Source: Urbifossiella sp046350095 (GTDB lineage: Bacteria > Planctomycetota > Planctomycetia > Gemmatales > Gemmataceae). Taken from it: a stretch of 64,000 nucleotides of DNA. Made by a program: the position numbers and the translations under genes. The notes under the pieces are model-generated. The model made no database searches, was not told the DNA's origin, and saw only the letters and a list, made by a program, of their open reading frames with translations. Of the stretch, positions 1 through 8,236 are shown piece by piece (within the stretch, counting starts at the first letter, position 1; each line of letters starts with the position of its first letter). Location: the NCBI GenBank assembly GCA_046350095.1, contig JAXMBA010000002.1:1-64000 (forward strand). The letters run 5' to 3'.

Positions 1-32
1 ATGTCGCGGGTTCAAATCCCGTCAGTCACCCT
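1..32 (+). repeat. 3' end of a tRNA (probably tRNA-His), left copy of a 32-bp direct repeat
   Basis: The first 32 bases read as a tRNA T-arm and 3' acceptor strand: a five-base stem, the loop TTCAAAT, the returning stem, then CAGTCAC and a C at the discriminator position. A C73 discriminator is characteristic of tRNA-His, and the block resembles the bacterial tRNA-His 3' half; CCA is not encoded. Anything 5' of it lies outside the window, so an intact tRNA cannot be shown. The identical 32 bases recur at 18804-18835 in the same orientation. Confidence 0.6.
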
Positions 33-478
33 GGTTCGAAGTCCTAGTCAGCGAAGCACTTCCGCTTACCGCCGGGCGTTCCGGCGTGCCGCCTCGACTG
101 CCCCGTTTCGCGGGAAGTCTCGCAATTCGGACCCGTCGCCAAGGCGCGCCCCCGCAACGCGTTCCCCAAGCCCCGCCGTCACAAGGGTGCCTCAGTCGTC
201 GACTTTTACGACGGTCAGCAGCGCCGCACCATCACCCTCGGCCCGTGGGGCTCTGACGTGCTGACGGCGGTGTAAAGGCGTAGCGCGTGGCGGGGCAAAA
301 GTGCAGCGCTGGATTGGGATGACAGTGTATGCGGGAGGCCGTCCGAAAGCCGCTCCTCGAGTTCGCTGGCGGACGGGGTCGATTGCTGGGATGTGGTCGG
401 TCGCGGGTCGCTTCACTCCGGTTCCGCCCCGTCGGCCCGCCCTTCGGGAGGGGGTCGGCGGGGCGGAACCTCCTCCCG
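33..478. other. stretch without a recognisable gene
   Basis: Both strands are open in several frames because of the high GC, but no frame gives a protein-like sequence. No RNA gene, repeat or mobile-element end was recognised here. Confidence 0.4.
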
Positions 479-745
479 TCATGCCAAAGCTACCCGCCTC
501 CGCGGCCGGACGAGCCAGCTCCCGAGCCCGGCTGCCGCTCCGATACCGCCTCCGACCGCGACGGCAGCCCACCAGAAGTACAGCAGCATTACCGTGGCGT
601 TCACGGCGGCCGCGTCCCACCCCGGCGGCAGCAGGGGATGCCGCCAGTTCACGCCCGCGGTCAAGCCCCACCACGCGCCGTACCCGGCCAGGGCGGCCAG
701 GCCGAGCGTGATCCCAGTGGCGGCGCCGATGGTTGCCCGGTGCAT
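479..745 (-). CDS. small two-TM membrane protein, unknown function
   Basis: This codes for 88 residues starting at MHRATIG. Two hydrophobic segments (about residues 7-28 and 48-72) are separated by a short Trp/Pro-rich loop, and the protein ends in an Arg-rich tail, so it should be an inner-membrane protein with a positively charged C-terminus. An upstream in-frame start at 772 would add nine polar residues; I prefer 745 because the membrane segment then follows directly. No family is recognised and the flanking DNA is gene-poor. Confidence 0.5.
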   Translation of the reverse strand: MHRATIGAATGITLGLAALAGYGAWWGLTAGVNWRHPLLPPGWDAAAVNATVMLLYFWWAAVAVGGGIGAAAGLGSWLVRPRRRVALA

Positions 746-1045
746 GGTTGTCTCCCGCGGGTGGCTATCCACAGGGTCAACCGCAGGGCCGGGTCGGAGG
801 ACAACTCGTGTGGCTGAGGCACGTGCCTGACGATCCCGCCGGGGGAGGCGGTCCTCGCCCTGGCCGTGCAGGAGAAGGACAAGGCCGCCCGGACGTCCTC
901 GGGCTCACCGCCCGGGTCGTGGAGTGAAGCCGGTGGGAACGACACACGTCAGTCCGGCGGACGGTCGGAAATGAAAACAGCCGCCCGGCCCGGGCGGATG
1001 ACGAGCGACTTAGCCTGATAGCCACGGCAGGCGGGCGTGTACCGC
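746..1045. other. spacer, possibly with a decayed gene end on the plus strand
   Basis: No intact gene is visible. On the plus strand around 830-927 two frames read together give AVLALAVQEKDKAA followed after a one-base shift by DVLGLTARVVE and a stop. This looks like the decayed C-terminus of a protein. That is an impression from the residue pattern only. Confidence 0.25.
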
Positions 1046-1537
1046 TCAGTCGCCTGACGCAATCCGCTGCCGGGCCATTTCCTCCGCCAGCGCGCCGAGG
1101 AACTCGTCCAGCCCGGCCATGTCTCCGCGGACCAGCCCGAGCTTCGTCCCGTCCCGGAACCGCAGCTCGTAACCACGGTTCGAGGTCTTCATCATCGCGT
1201 CGAGGATGGCGTTCTCCAGCGGCCCCATCAGCTTCGAGTTCAGGGGCAGGGCGTCCACCAGTTCGCGGACCGGCTTCTCCCTGATCCTTCGGGTCAGCAA
1301 GCCTCGCCAGCGGATCGTGTCGCCGTCGAGCTCGACCCAGTGCACGCTCGAGGACATGGCGTAGCTGACGACGACGACGAGGGCGACGACACCGAGGGCG
1401 ACCCAGACTGAGATGCTCAGCGGGGCGAAGATCAGCACCACGAGGGCGACCCCAAGTGGGACGACCAGGAAAAGTGTCACGCAGCCCATCGCCAAGACGA
1501 CGAAGACGGGGCGGAGGCGGACGCGGGGGTATTCCAT
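1046..1537 (-). CDS. membrane protein with a PH-like cytoplasmic part, unknown function
   Basis: A 163-residue protein. Two strongly hydrophobic segments lie near the N-terminus (about residues 10-35 and 40-62), followed by a soluble C-terminal part of about 100 residues containing WVELDGDTIRWRG. The arrangement of two TM helices followed by a beta-rich domain that begins with such a strand pair is like bacterial PH-domain membrane proteins, but that is only a suggestion. The codon usage matches the neighbours. No partner genes are adjacent on the same strand. Confidence 0.65.
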   Translation of the reverse strand: MEYPRVRLRPVFVVLAMGCVTLFLVVPLGVALVVLIFAPLSISVWVALGVVALVVVVSYAMSSSVHWVELDGDTIRWRGLLTRRIREKPVRELVDALPLNSKLMGPLENAILDAMMKTSNRGYELRFRDGTKLGLVRGDMAGLDEFLGALAEEMARQRIASGD

Positions 1538-1817
1538 GCGCCGGAGAGGGCAGGTGGGAGGAAGGCGATGGCCGACGCGGGGGATGCCTGTCGGCCCGGG
1601 GCCCGCGCGCTACGCGGCTGTCGTGCTGCGCCCCGCCTCTCGGCCGCTCCGAGGCGACCCGCGTCTCGTTCCTGGAGTACGATCAGCGGGCCTCGTCTGC
1701 AACCGTGGCGCCAATCGGCCCACAGTCGGCGGCAGCCTGCCCACACCCGCCGCACGCCTGCTGGAGTAGCGCGGCGGGTGTCACGGCCCTGCACCCCGCG
1801 GGCCCTGGCGGCCGGCC

Positions 1818-2657
1818 CTACCGACCCGCGAGGAGGAGCTCGACCGCCTCCCGGACCCACCCGCTGTGCCAGTCGTGCCGACGGGCCGGGCCGTCCCGGT
1901 ACTCGTGGCTGACGCCCAGCCGGTCCAGCAGGGCGTGGGCCTGCTCGTGCTCGGCCCGGAAGTTCCCGTACCCGAGGAGGATCAACCGCTTCCCCTTCCG
2001 GAGCCCGTCCGCCTTGTCCGCCAGCAGCTTGCCGACCCGGTAGCCCTCGAAGTTGTCCGCCGTGCCGAACACGTCGCCGCTGCCGTACCGGCCCGGCCGG
2101 TCCATCATCAGAGGGGCGTCCCACGCCGCGGCCCGGCCGAAACGGTCGGGGTGCCGCAGCAGGAGCGACCAAGCCCCCCACCCCGACTTGCTGAACCCGA
2201 GCAGCAGCCGCCCGTCCGCCGCCGCCCGTACCGGGTAGGTCCGGTCGACGAACGGTACGACCACGTTCAGGAAGTAGCTCTCCTGCCGGACCTCGCGCCG
2301 GGCCGGGTGGTCGGCGTACCACGGCAGGTGGGAGAACGTCGGGGCCACGAACACCGCCCCGGGGGTGTTGTGCAGGCCGAGCCGCTTGACCTCCTTCAGC
2401 CCGTCGCCGTAGCGGCTCTCGGTCCCCGCCTCGACCGGCAGCACGTAGACGACTGGGTACGCCTTCCCCTTCTCGGGCGTGTCGGGCCGCAGCACGCGGA
2501 TCTGCGTGGCGCCAGCCTGGTAGGGCGACCGGACCTCGTGGGCGAGGAAGCCGTCGGCGTCCGCCTTCGCCTCGGAGACGGCCACGGGGTCGTCGGCGCT
2601 CGCGGTCGGGAGTGCGAGCTGTGCCACGAACAAGCTGATGCCGGCCACGGCGTTCAC
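1818..2657 (-). CDS. secreted esterase of the esterase D / PF00756 type
   Basis: A 279-residue alpha/beta hydrolase. The first 21 residues form a Sec signal peptide ending at TASA. VVYVLPVEAG marks an early strand and oxyanion region, and LLLGFSKSGWGA is the nucleophile elbow (Ser in G-F-S-K-S). A late RRHDWHSGW segment supplies a plausible catalytic His. Family members hydrolyse acyl or feruloyl esters or thioesters outside the cytoplasm; the substrate cannot be read from sequence. The GTG start is chosen because GCGGAGG sits seven bases upstream. It lies directly downstream of the IS/pseudogene area. Confidence 0.8.
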   Translation of the reverse strand: MNAVAGISLFVAQLALPTASADDPVAVSEAKADADGFLAHEVRSPYQAGATQIRVLRPDTPEKGKAYPVVYVLPVEAGTESRYGDGLKEVKRLGLHNTPGAVFVAPTFSHLPWYADHPARREVRQESYFLNVVVPFVDRTYPVRAAADGRLLLGFSKSGWGAWSLLLRHPDRFGRAAAWDAPLMMDRPGRYGSGDVFGTADNFEGYRVGKLLADKADGLRKGKRLILLGYGNFRAEHEQAHALLDRLGVSHEYRDGPARRHDWHSGWVREAVELLLAGR

Positions 2658-2673
2658 GGGTCGTCCTCCGCAG

Positions 2674-3200
2674 TCAAGTTACGGAGTCGCCGGGCCGCCC
2701 GCTAAGACGTCCGGTCGGGGCTTCGGGGTCCGGGGGGGGTGGACGAATGCCGCCGGTCTGCCACGACAGTTTCGCGAACACCGGCTGCGGCCCCGCCCAG
2801 TTCTTGCTGCCGAGCAACGTCTCGCCCCGCTCGGGGTACGCCCGGAACGACATTCGATCGACGTGGCCCCACGACGCCAGGGCCTCGCCGTCGGCCGTCT
2901 TGGATTCGTCCGGCTCCAGCAGGACCGCCCGCGCGTCCTTGCCCCCGCCGAGCTTCGCCACCGCCACGAACTCCTGCTGCTCGCCCCGGTACGGCCGGAA
3001 GACGTTCTCCGTCAGCACGACCACGAGGTCGTTCGGCCGGTCCGCCCGGACCGCGAGCCGCTCCCCGGCCGGCCCCGCCACTTCGGGTCCGTCACCTTCC
3101 GGTTCGAGAATTCCCAGTGGTGGGGCTTGTCGGCGGACATCGCGTCCCAGTCCCGCCAGCAGCCGGCGATGACGTCGGTCACCGGGGCGGTCCTGTCGGT
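2674..3200 (-). pseudogene. decayed C-terminal fragment of an unrecognised protein
   Basis: The last part reads NDLVVVLTENVFRPYRGEQ ... LASWGHVDRMSFRAYPERGE and ends at a stop at 2674. Just upstream another frame carries TDVIAGCWRDWDAMSADKPHHWEFSNRKVTDPKW, so a frameshift around 3080 separates two pieces of the same gene. The N-terminal part is missing and is replaced by an IS3-family remnant. I do not recognise the family. The sequence is well preserved at residue level, so the loss looks recent. Confidence 0.5.
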
Positions 3201-3683
3201 GGCGGGCTCCCGAACCGCCCCGGATCTCGGCGTGTGTCACCTCGATCGCCGCGACCAGCCGACCACGCCGGGTTTCTCCCTCGGACGGGGCGCGGGTGGC
3301 CCAGGCGTGATTCCCGGACTCGGACACGTCCAGGGCGGCGCACATCCAGGCGACCGGCCACTCGCCGGCGTGGTCGGCGATGAACCGGAACGTCAGGTCG
3401 GCGGGTTGGCGAAGTAAGCAGCGACCATTTTTACAGGTCCCGCTCCGCCCGGGAGCGGGCGCGTCCGGCCCGCAGCCGGCGGAGTTCGTCATCGGCCGGG
3501 CTCGGGTTGCGGTTCCTCGGCAAGGCGGACACGCCGTGCTCCGCGGCGGCCTCCCGCCAGGCCCGGACGGACCCCCTCGGTGACGCCGAGCCGGCGGGCG
3601 ACCTCGACGACCGAGAGCCCTTGCTCGGTGAGCAGTTTCGGCGCCTGGAGCTTGAACTCCCGGGTGTAGGTCGTGCGGGCCAT
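3201..3683 (-). mobile_element. IS3-family remnant: orfA (frameshifted) plus the start of orfB
   Basis: Starting at 3683, MARTTYTREFKLQAPKLLTE followed by VEVARRLGVTEG is a typical IS3 OrfA with an N-terminal helix-turn-helix. Near 3575 the frame breaks and continues in another frame as VRAWREAAAEHGVSALP ... ELRRLRAGRARSRAERDL, the leucine-zipper part of OrfA. OrfB begins near 3430 (QPADLTFRFIADHAGEWPV, DVSESGNHAW) and stops being recognisable near 3200 (HAEIRGGSGA), before the DDE catalytic core. The element is therefore dead. Its OrfB frame fuses directly to the foreign fragment downstream. Confidence 0.8.
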
Positions 3684-3980
3684 GGGTGTGCTCCTCCTTC
3701 GGAGTCTACACCGTTAACTCGCACTCCACGACTTGTGGGGAAGCCCAGACCTCAGAGCGAATGGAGAAGTGGTGAATCGCTCGACGCGGACGCGGATCAT
3801 CTGCGGGGCGACAGCGTCCTGCGACCGGACGCGGCTGGCTGGCCGGTGCGAGCGCAGTTTTCGCTGGCCCGTGCCGCCCGGTCGTGACATCATGCTCGGG
3901 CGAAACCTGAGCGACCTGTACGGCTTGGCCGCCTGCTCGTCCGGTCGTCCGTCGGCTGTCGTTCGCACCAGGAACTCGTC

Positions 3981-5756
3981 ATGAGCAACAAATCCGGCCT
4001 TGGCGGCGTGTCCCGGCGGGACTTCCACCACCTGTCCACCGGCGCCCTGGTAGCCCCGTTCGTCGGCCCGGCGGCCGTGCGTACGGCCCCGCAGGACGCG
4101 AACGCTCCCCCCGCGACCGGGGGGCGCGAGCGCGGCTTGAACATCCTCTTCGTCTTCACCGACCAGGAGCGCTACACGGCGAAGTGGCCCGCGGGGCTCA
4201 CCCTGCCGGGCCACGAGCGGCTGCTGCAGACCGGCGTGACCTTCACCCAGCACTACACCAGCGCCGTGATGTGTACGCCGTCGCGCTCGGTCCTGATGAC
4301 CGGGTTGCAGACGGCCGACAACAAGATGTTCGACAACTGCGACTGCCCCTGGCAGCCGAGCCTTTCTCCCAAGGCCCCCACGATCGGCCACCTGCTCCGC
4401 AAGGCCGGCTACCACACGGCGTACAAGGGCAAGTGGCACCTGAACAAGGAGTTCGATTCGCACACCCCGACCCGACTGTTCACGAAGGAGATGGAGGAGT
4501 ACGGGTTCGCCGACTACGCCTCCCCCGGCGACCTCGTCGGCCACGACCTCGGCGGGTACGAGTTCGACCACCTGATCGGCGGCAGTGCGATCACGTGGCT
4601 GAGGCGCAAGGGGCGGCCGCTCTCGGACGCGGGGAAGCCCTGGAGCCTGTTCGTGAGCCTCGTGAACCCCCACGACATCATGTACTTCAACACCGACGAG
4701 CCGGGCAAGCCGGTGCAGGACACGGGCAAGCTCCTCAAGCGCGCGACGCCGGCGCCCAACCACGAGTTGTACCGCAAGGTCTGGGACGTGCCGGTCGCGA
4801 AGACCCTCCGCGAGCCGCTCGACGCCGCCGGCCGGCCCAGGGCGCACGGCGAGTACCTCAGGGTGTGGGACAGCGTCCTGGGCCACGTCCCGCCCGAGGA
4901 GGACCGCTGGCGGCGGTTCAACGACTTCTACATCAACTCGATCCGGTCCGTGGACGTGCAGCTCCGGGCCATCCTGGCGGAACTCGACGCGCTCCGCCTG
5001 GCCGACCGGACGGTCGTCGTCTTCACCGCCGACCACGGGGAAATGGCCGGGGCGCACGGGCTCCGCGGGAAGGGGCCGTTCGCCTACGAGGAGTCGATCC
5101 ACGTCCCGTTCGTGGTGGTCCACCCGGACGTGCGAGGTGGGCAAGCGTGCAAGGCCCTGTCGAGTCACATCGACGTGGCCCCGACGCTCCTCTCGCTGGC
5201 CGGCGTCCCGGCCACCCGCCGGAGCGAGTCCGCCGGCCGCGACCTGCCCGGGAAGGACCTCGCCCCGGCCCTGGCGAAGGGGGCCGCCGCCGACGTGCAC
5301 GCGGCCCGCGCGGGCGTCCTCTTCACCTACAGCGCGCTGCTCTGCAACGACAGCGGGCTCATCAAGGCGTGCGGCGAGGCCATCGCGGAGGGCCGCGACG
5401 CCCGGGCGGCGCTCCAGGCGAGCGGGTACAAGCCCGACCTCAAGAAGCGCGGCAGCCTGCGGACGGTGTTCGACGGGCGGTACAAGTTCTCGCGCTACTT
5501 CGCCCCCGTCGACCGGAACCGGCCGGCGACGCTCGACGACCTCTACAAGGCGAACGACGTGGAACTCTTCGACCTCCGGACGGACCCGGAGGAGGTGGTA
5601 AACCTGGCCGCGGATCGTGCGACGAACGCGGACCTCATCGCCGCCATGAGCGCGAAGCTCGAGGCCGCGATCAAGGCCGAGATCGGGGTAGACGACGGCC
5701 GCGAGATGCCGGCCCTCGACCGGGTGACGTGGTACATCGACTCGGCGGACCTGTAG
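3981..5756 (+). CDS. type I sulfatase (FGE-dependent), Tat-exported
   Basis: A 591-residue arylsulfatase-family enzyme that hydrolyses sulfate esters after export. An SRRDF twin-arginine motif at residues 11-15 precedes a hydrophobic stretch. The mature domain starts near residue 53 (NILFVFTDQE, metal-binding D61). C98 lies in C-T-P-S-R, the site converted to formylglycine. FTADHGEMAGAHG and GPFAYEESIHVPF supply later metal and substrate residues, and the C-terminus has the usual FDLRTDPEEVVNLA subdomain. The length is normal. About 300 bases upstream contain no gene and border the IS remnant. The gene itself looks intact although it sits between two pseudogene regions. Confidence 0.92.
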   Translation: MSNKSGLGGVSRRDFHHLSTGALVAPFVGPAAVRTAPQDANAPPATGGRERGLNILFVFTDQERYTAKWPAGLTLPGHERLLQTGVTFTQHYTSAVMCTPSRSVLMTGLQTADNKMFDNCDCPWQPSLSPKAPTIGHLLRKAGYHTAYKGKWHLNKEFDSHTPTRLFTKEMEEYGFADYASPGDLVGHDLGGYEFDHLIGGSAITWLRRKGRPLSDAGKPWSLFVSLVNPHDIMYFNTDEPGKPVQDTGKLLKRATPAPNHELYRKVWDVPVAKTLREPLDAAGRPRAHGEYLRVWDSVLGHVPPEEDRWRRFNDFYINSIRSVDVQLRAILAELDALRLADRTVVVFTADHGEMAGAHGLRGKGPFAYEESIHVPFVVVHPDVRGGQACKALSSHIDVAPTLLSLAGVPATRRSESAGRDLPGKDLAPALAKGAAADVHAARAGVLFTYSALLCNDSGLIKACGEAIAEGRDARAALQASGYKPDLKKRGSLRTVFDGRYKFSRYFAPVDRNRPATLDDLYKANDVELFDLRTDPEEVVNLAADRATNADLIAAMSAKLEAAIKAEIGVDDGREMPALDRVTWYIDSADL

Positions 5757-6397
5757 GCCGTTTTGCGGCGGCGCCGTCGACGTGGCCCTCCACGTTCGGC
5801 CAGCCGTTGTTCTCGGTCGATTCCAGGTTCGGCGTGAGGATGGTCGGCACCGGCTCGCTCACGCCGGCCCTCAGCGTGACGAGCGCGTCGTCCGACGGGT
5901 GAAGGAACCGCTCGGCGCGGGCCTGGCCGCGGTAGGCGCCGGCGTTGCCCGAGGCGGCCAGCCGGCTGAACGGCAGGACGGTCGGGTTCAAGGGGTTGAA
6001 GATGTCGAACTGTAACCCGGCCGCGAACCGCCAGTCCTGGTTCTTCAAGTCGGCGTAGGCCTGAATCGGGAGGAGGCCGTAGCGGTCCACGACATCGGAA
6101 TCGTTGTACAGGGTCAGGGCGACCAGGCCGCCGCTCTGGAAGTCGCCGATTCAAGGGCCCACGACGTTCGCCAGCAGGGTCGTCTGCCGGGCGTTGGCGT
6201 CGAACGTGGCCTGGTTGAACCCCAGGACCGGGCCGGGCGCGAGGAAGACCGGTGTCCCGGGGTCGACCGGCCGGCCGCGGTTGTCGAGGAAGTCCGCCGT
6301 GGCCGACCCGCCCAGGATCAGCTTGACGTCCTCGCACGCGGTGACCACGGCAAGCCGCTTGGTCAGTTCGGTCCTCGACTGCTCGAGGGCGGCCAAC
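5757..6397 (-). pseudogene. outer-membrane porin-like pseudogene, truncated at both ends, internal TGA
   Basis: Reading from 6396, one frame gives a coiled-coil-like AALEQSRTELTKRL, then VKLILGGSATADFL and FDANARQTTLLANVVGP. It meets a TGA at 6151-6153 and continues in the same frame with IGDFQSGGLVALTLYNDSD, RFAAGLQFDIFNPLNP and VSEPVPTILTPNLESTENN. The product is a planctomycete-style beta-barrel protein after a short helical segment. The TGA differs by one base from the CGA Arg codon expected there. The barrel is lost downstream of VEGHV, where the sulfatase 3' end begins, and the N-terminus is replaced by an IS3 fragment at about 6398. Confidence 0.7.
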
Positions 6398-6640
6398 CGA
6401 CCACACGCCGGCTGAACAGATCCTCGACGACGGCCGAGTACAGCCGACCCTCATGCGTCGCCATGTACGACACTTCCGCGACCCACGATTTGGTCGGCTG
6501 GTCCGGGTCGAAGTCCCGAACGAGGACATTCTCGGCTACCGGGTACGAGTGAGTCGCGTCGGTCGTCGGGCGGAATTTCCGCTTCGTCTTGGCGGTGATC
6601 CCGGCCTCCCGCATCACCCGGGCCACCGGGTCCACGGAGC
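6398..6640 (-). mobile_element. IS3-family remnant: middle of orfB
   Basis: The frame reads VARVMREAGITAKTKRKFRP, then YPVAENVLVRDFDPDQPTKS and LYSAVVEDLFSRRVVGW. This is the start of the rve/DDE integrase core of IS3 OrfB. Neither the N-terminal nor the C-terminal part of the transposase is attached. VVGW joins directly to the porin pseudogene sequence at about 6398, which places a breakpoint there. WVAEVSYMAT replaces the usual W-x-x-D-I-T-Y-I, so the first catalytic Asp appears to be lost. Confidence 0.75.
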
Positions 6641-6797
6641 AGTCGTGTCCCCGAACACGACAGGCGATCCGGCTCGATCGAGGATCAATCCGCGCAACGG
6701 TCGGTAAGAAAGCATGTAAGCGGCCAGAGCCGCCGACGGGCGGCGGGGGCCGCGCGCGGTCCCGGCTGGAGCCCGCGAATCACTCCGGAGCGAGGGC

Positions 6798-8189
6798 ATG
6801 GACAAGATCACCGTGGCCGAGGCCCGCAAGGTCGAGGCGGTCGGCCGGCACGTCCGCCTCCAGGGCTGGGTCCGCACCCGCCGCGACTCCAAGGGCGGGT
6901 TCAGCTTCATCGAACTCAACGACGGCTCCTGCCAGGGGAACGTCCAGGTCGTCGCCCCCGGCGAACTCCCGAACTACGAGTCCGAGGTCAAGCACCTCCA
7001 CACCGGCGCCAGCGTCGCCGTCGACGGCGAGGTGAAAGCGTCGCCGGCGAAAGGGCAGGCGACGGAGGTGCTCGCGGGCCGCGTCGAGCTGGTCGGCGAC
7101 GCCCCCGCCGAAACCTACGCCCTCCAGAAGAAGGGTCACACGTTCGAGTTCCTCCGCGGCGTCGCCCACCTCCGCCCGCGGACCAACACGTTCGGCGCCG
7201 TCGCCCGGCTGCGCCACCGCGTCTCGAAGACGATCCACGATTTCTTCGACGAGCACGGCTTCCTCTACGTCCACACCCCGATCATCACGGCGAGCGACTG
7301 CGAGGGGGCCGGGGCGCTCTTCCGCGTCACGACCCTCGACCCGGATAACGCGCCGAAGGCCGAGGGCAAGACGGACTACACGAAGGACTTCTTCGGCAAG
7401 CCGGCGTACCTGACCGTGAGCGGCCAGCTCCAGGTCGAGACGTTCGCCTGCGCGCTGGGCAAGGTGTACACGTTCGGGCCGACCTTCCGCGCCGAGAACT
7501 CGAACACCCCGCGGCACCTCGCCGAGTTCTGGATGATCGAGCCCGAGATGGCCTTCTACGACCTGGACGACAACATGACGCTGGCGGAGGCGTTCCTCAA
7601 GCGGATCATCAAGGACGTGCTCGCGCACTGCGCCGAGGACATGAAGTTCTTCCAGGAGCGGGTCGACAAGGAGGTGCTGACCCGGCTCGAAAGCGTGCTG
7701 AACAACCCGTTCAAGCGGCTCCCGTACACCGAGGCGGTGGACATCCTGTTGAAGTCCGGCAAGGCGTGGGAGTTCCCCGTGGCGTGGGGCACCGACTTGC
7801 AGAGCGAACACGAGCGGTACCTCGCCGAGGAGTACTTCAAGGGGCCGGTCATCCTCTACGACTACCCGCGGACGTTGAAGCCCTTCTACATGCGGGTCAA
7901 CGAGGACGGGAAGACGGTGCGGGCGATGGACGTGCTGGTGCCCGGCGTGGGCGAGATCATCGGCGGCAGCCAGCGGGAGGAGCGGCTCGACGTCCTCGAA
8001 GGGCGGATGCGCGAGCAGGGGCTCGACCCGCACGGGTACGAGTGGTACCTCGACCTCCGCCGGTACGGCACGGTGCCGCACGCCGGGTTCGGGCTCGGCC
8101 TCGAGCGGGTGATGTTGTTCCTCAGCGGCATGGCGAACATCCGCGACGTGATTCCCTTCCCGCGTACCCCGGGGAGCGCGGAGTATTAA
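6798..8189 (+). CDS. asnS: asparaginyl-tRNA synthetase
   Basis: A 463-residue class IIb aminoacyl-tRNA synthetase charging tRNA-Asn with asparagine in the cytoplasm. The N-terminal OB-fold anticodon-binding domain (VRLQGWVRTRRDSKGGFSFI, about residues 13-110) is followed by the catalytic core. Motif 2 is FGPTFRAENSNTPRHLAEFW and motif 3 is GFGLGLERVMLFLSG near the C-terminus. The length equals that of typical bacterial AsnS. A GGAG lies ten bases before the ATG. It is the only housekeeping gene in the first 20 kb and ends at a strong hairpin shared with the convergent gene. Confidence 0.97.
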   Translation: MDKITVAEARKVEAVGRHVRLQGWVRTRRDSKGGFSFIELNDGSCQGNVQVVAPGELPNYESEVKHLHTGASVAVDGEVKASPAKGQATEVLAGRVELVGDAPAETYALQKKGHTFEFLRGVAHLRPRTNTFGAVARLRHRVSKTIHDFFDEHGFLYVHTPIITASDCEGAGALFRVTTLDPDNAPKAEGKTDYTKDFFGKPAYLTVSGQLQVETFACALGKVYTFGPTFRAENSNTPRHLAEFWMIEPEMAFYDLDDNMTLAEAFLKRIIKDVLAHCAEDMKFFQERVDKEVLTRLESVLNNPFKRLPYTEAVDILLKSGKAWEFPVAWGTDLQSEHERYLAEEYFKGPVILYDYPRTLKPFYMRVNEDGKTVRAMDVLVPGVGEIIGGSQREERLDVLEGRMREQGLDPHGYEWYLDLRRYGTVPHAGFGLGLERVMLFLSGMANIRDVIPFPRTPGSAEY

Positions 8190-8200
8190 CCCCGCCGGGC

Positions 8201-8225
8201 GGCCGGGCCGACATCCGGCCCGGCC
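8201..8225. terminator. bidirectional hairpin between convergent genes
   Basis: A perfect 10-bp stem (GGCCGGGCCG / CGGCCCGGCC) with a 5-base loop lies between the stop of asnS (8189) and the stop of the minus-strand esterase gene (8237). There is no T-tract, as is common at this GC content. Confidence 0.6.
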
Positions 8226-8236
8226 CGCTCGACCCG

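Noticed and set aside
1..264. Plus-strand reading frame starting with the tRNA fragment
   Set aside because: The first codons come from a tRNA T-arm and the remainder is Ser/Arg/Pro-rich without protein character.
3714..5300. Minus-strand open frame of about 528 codons opposite the first sulfatase
   Set aside because: Antisense shadow; the plus-strand frame contains the full sulfatase signature.
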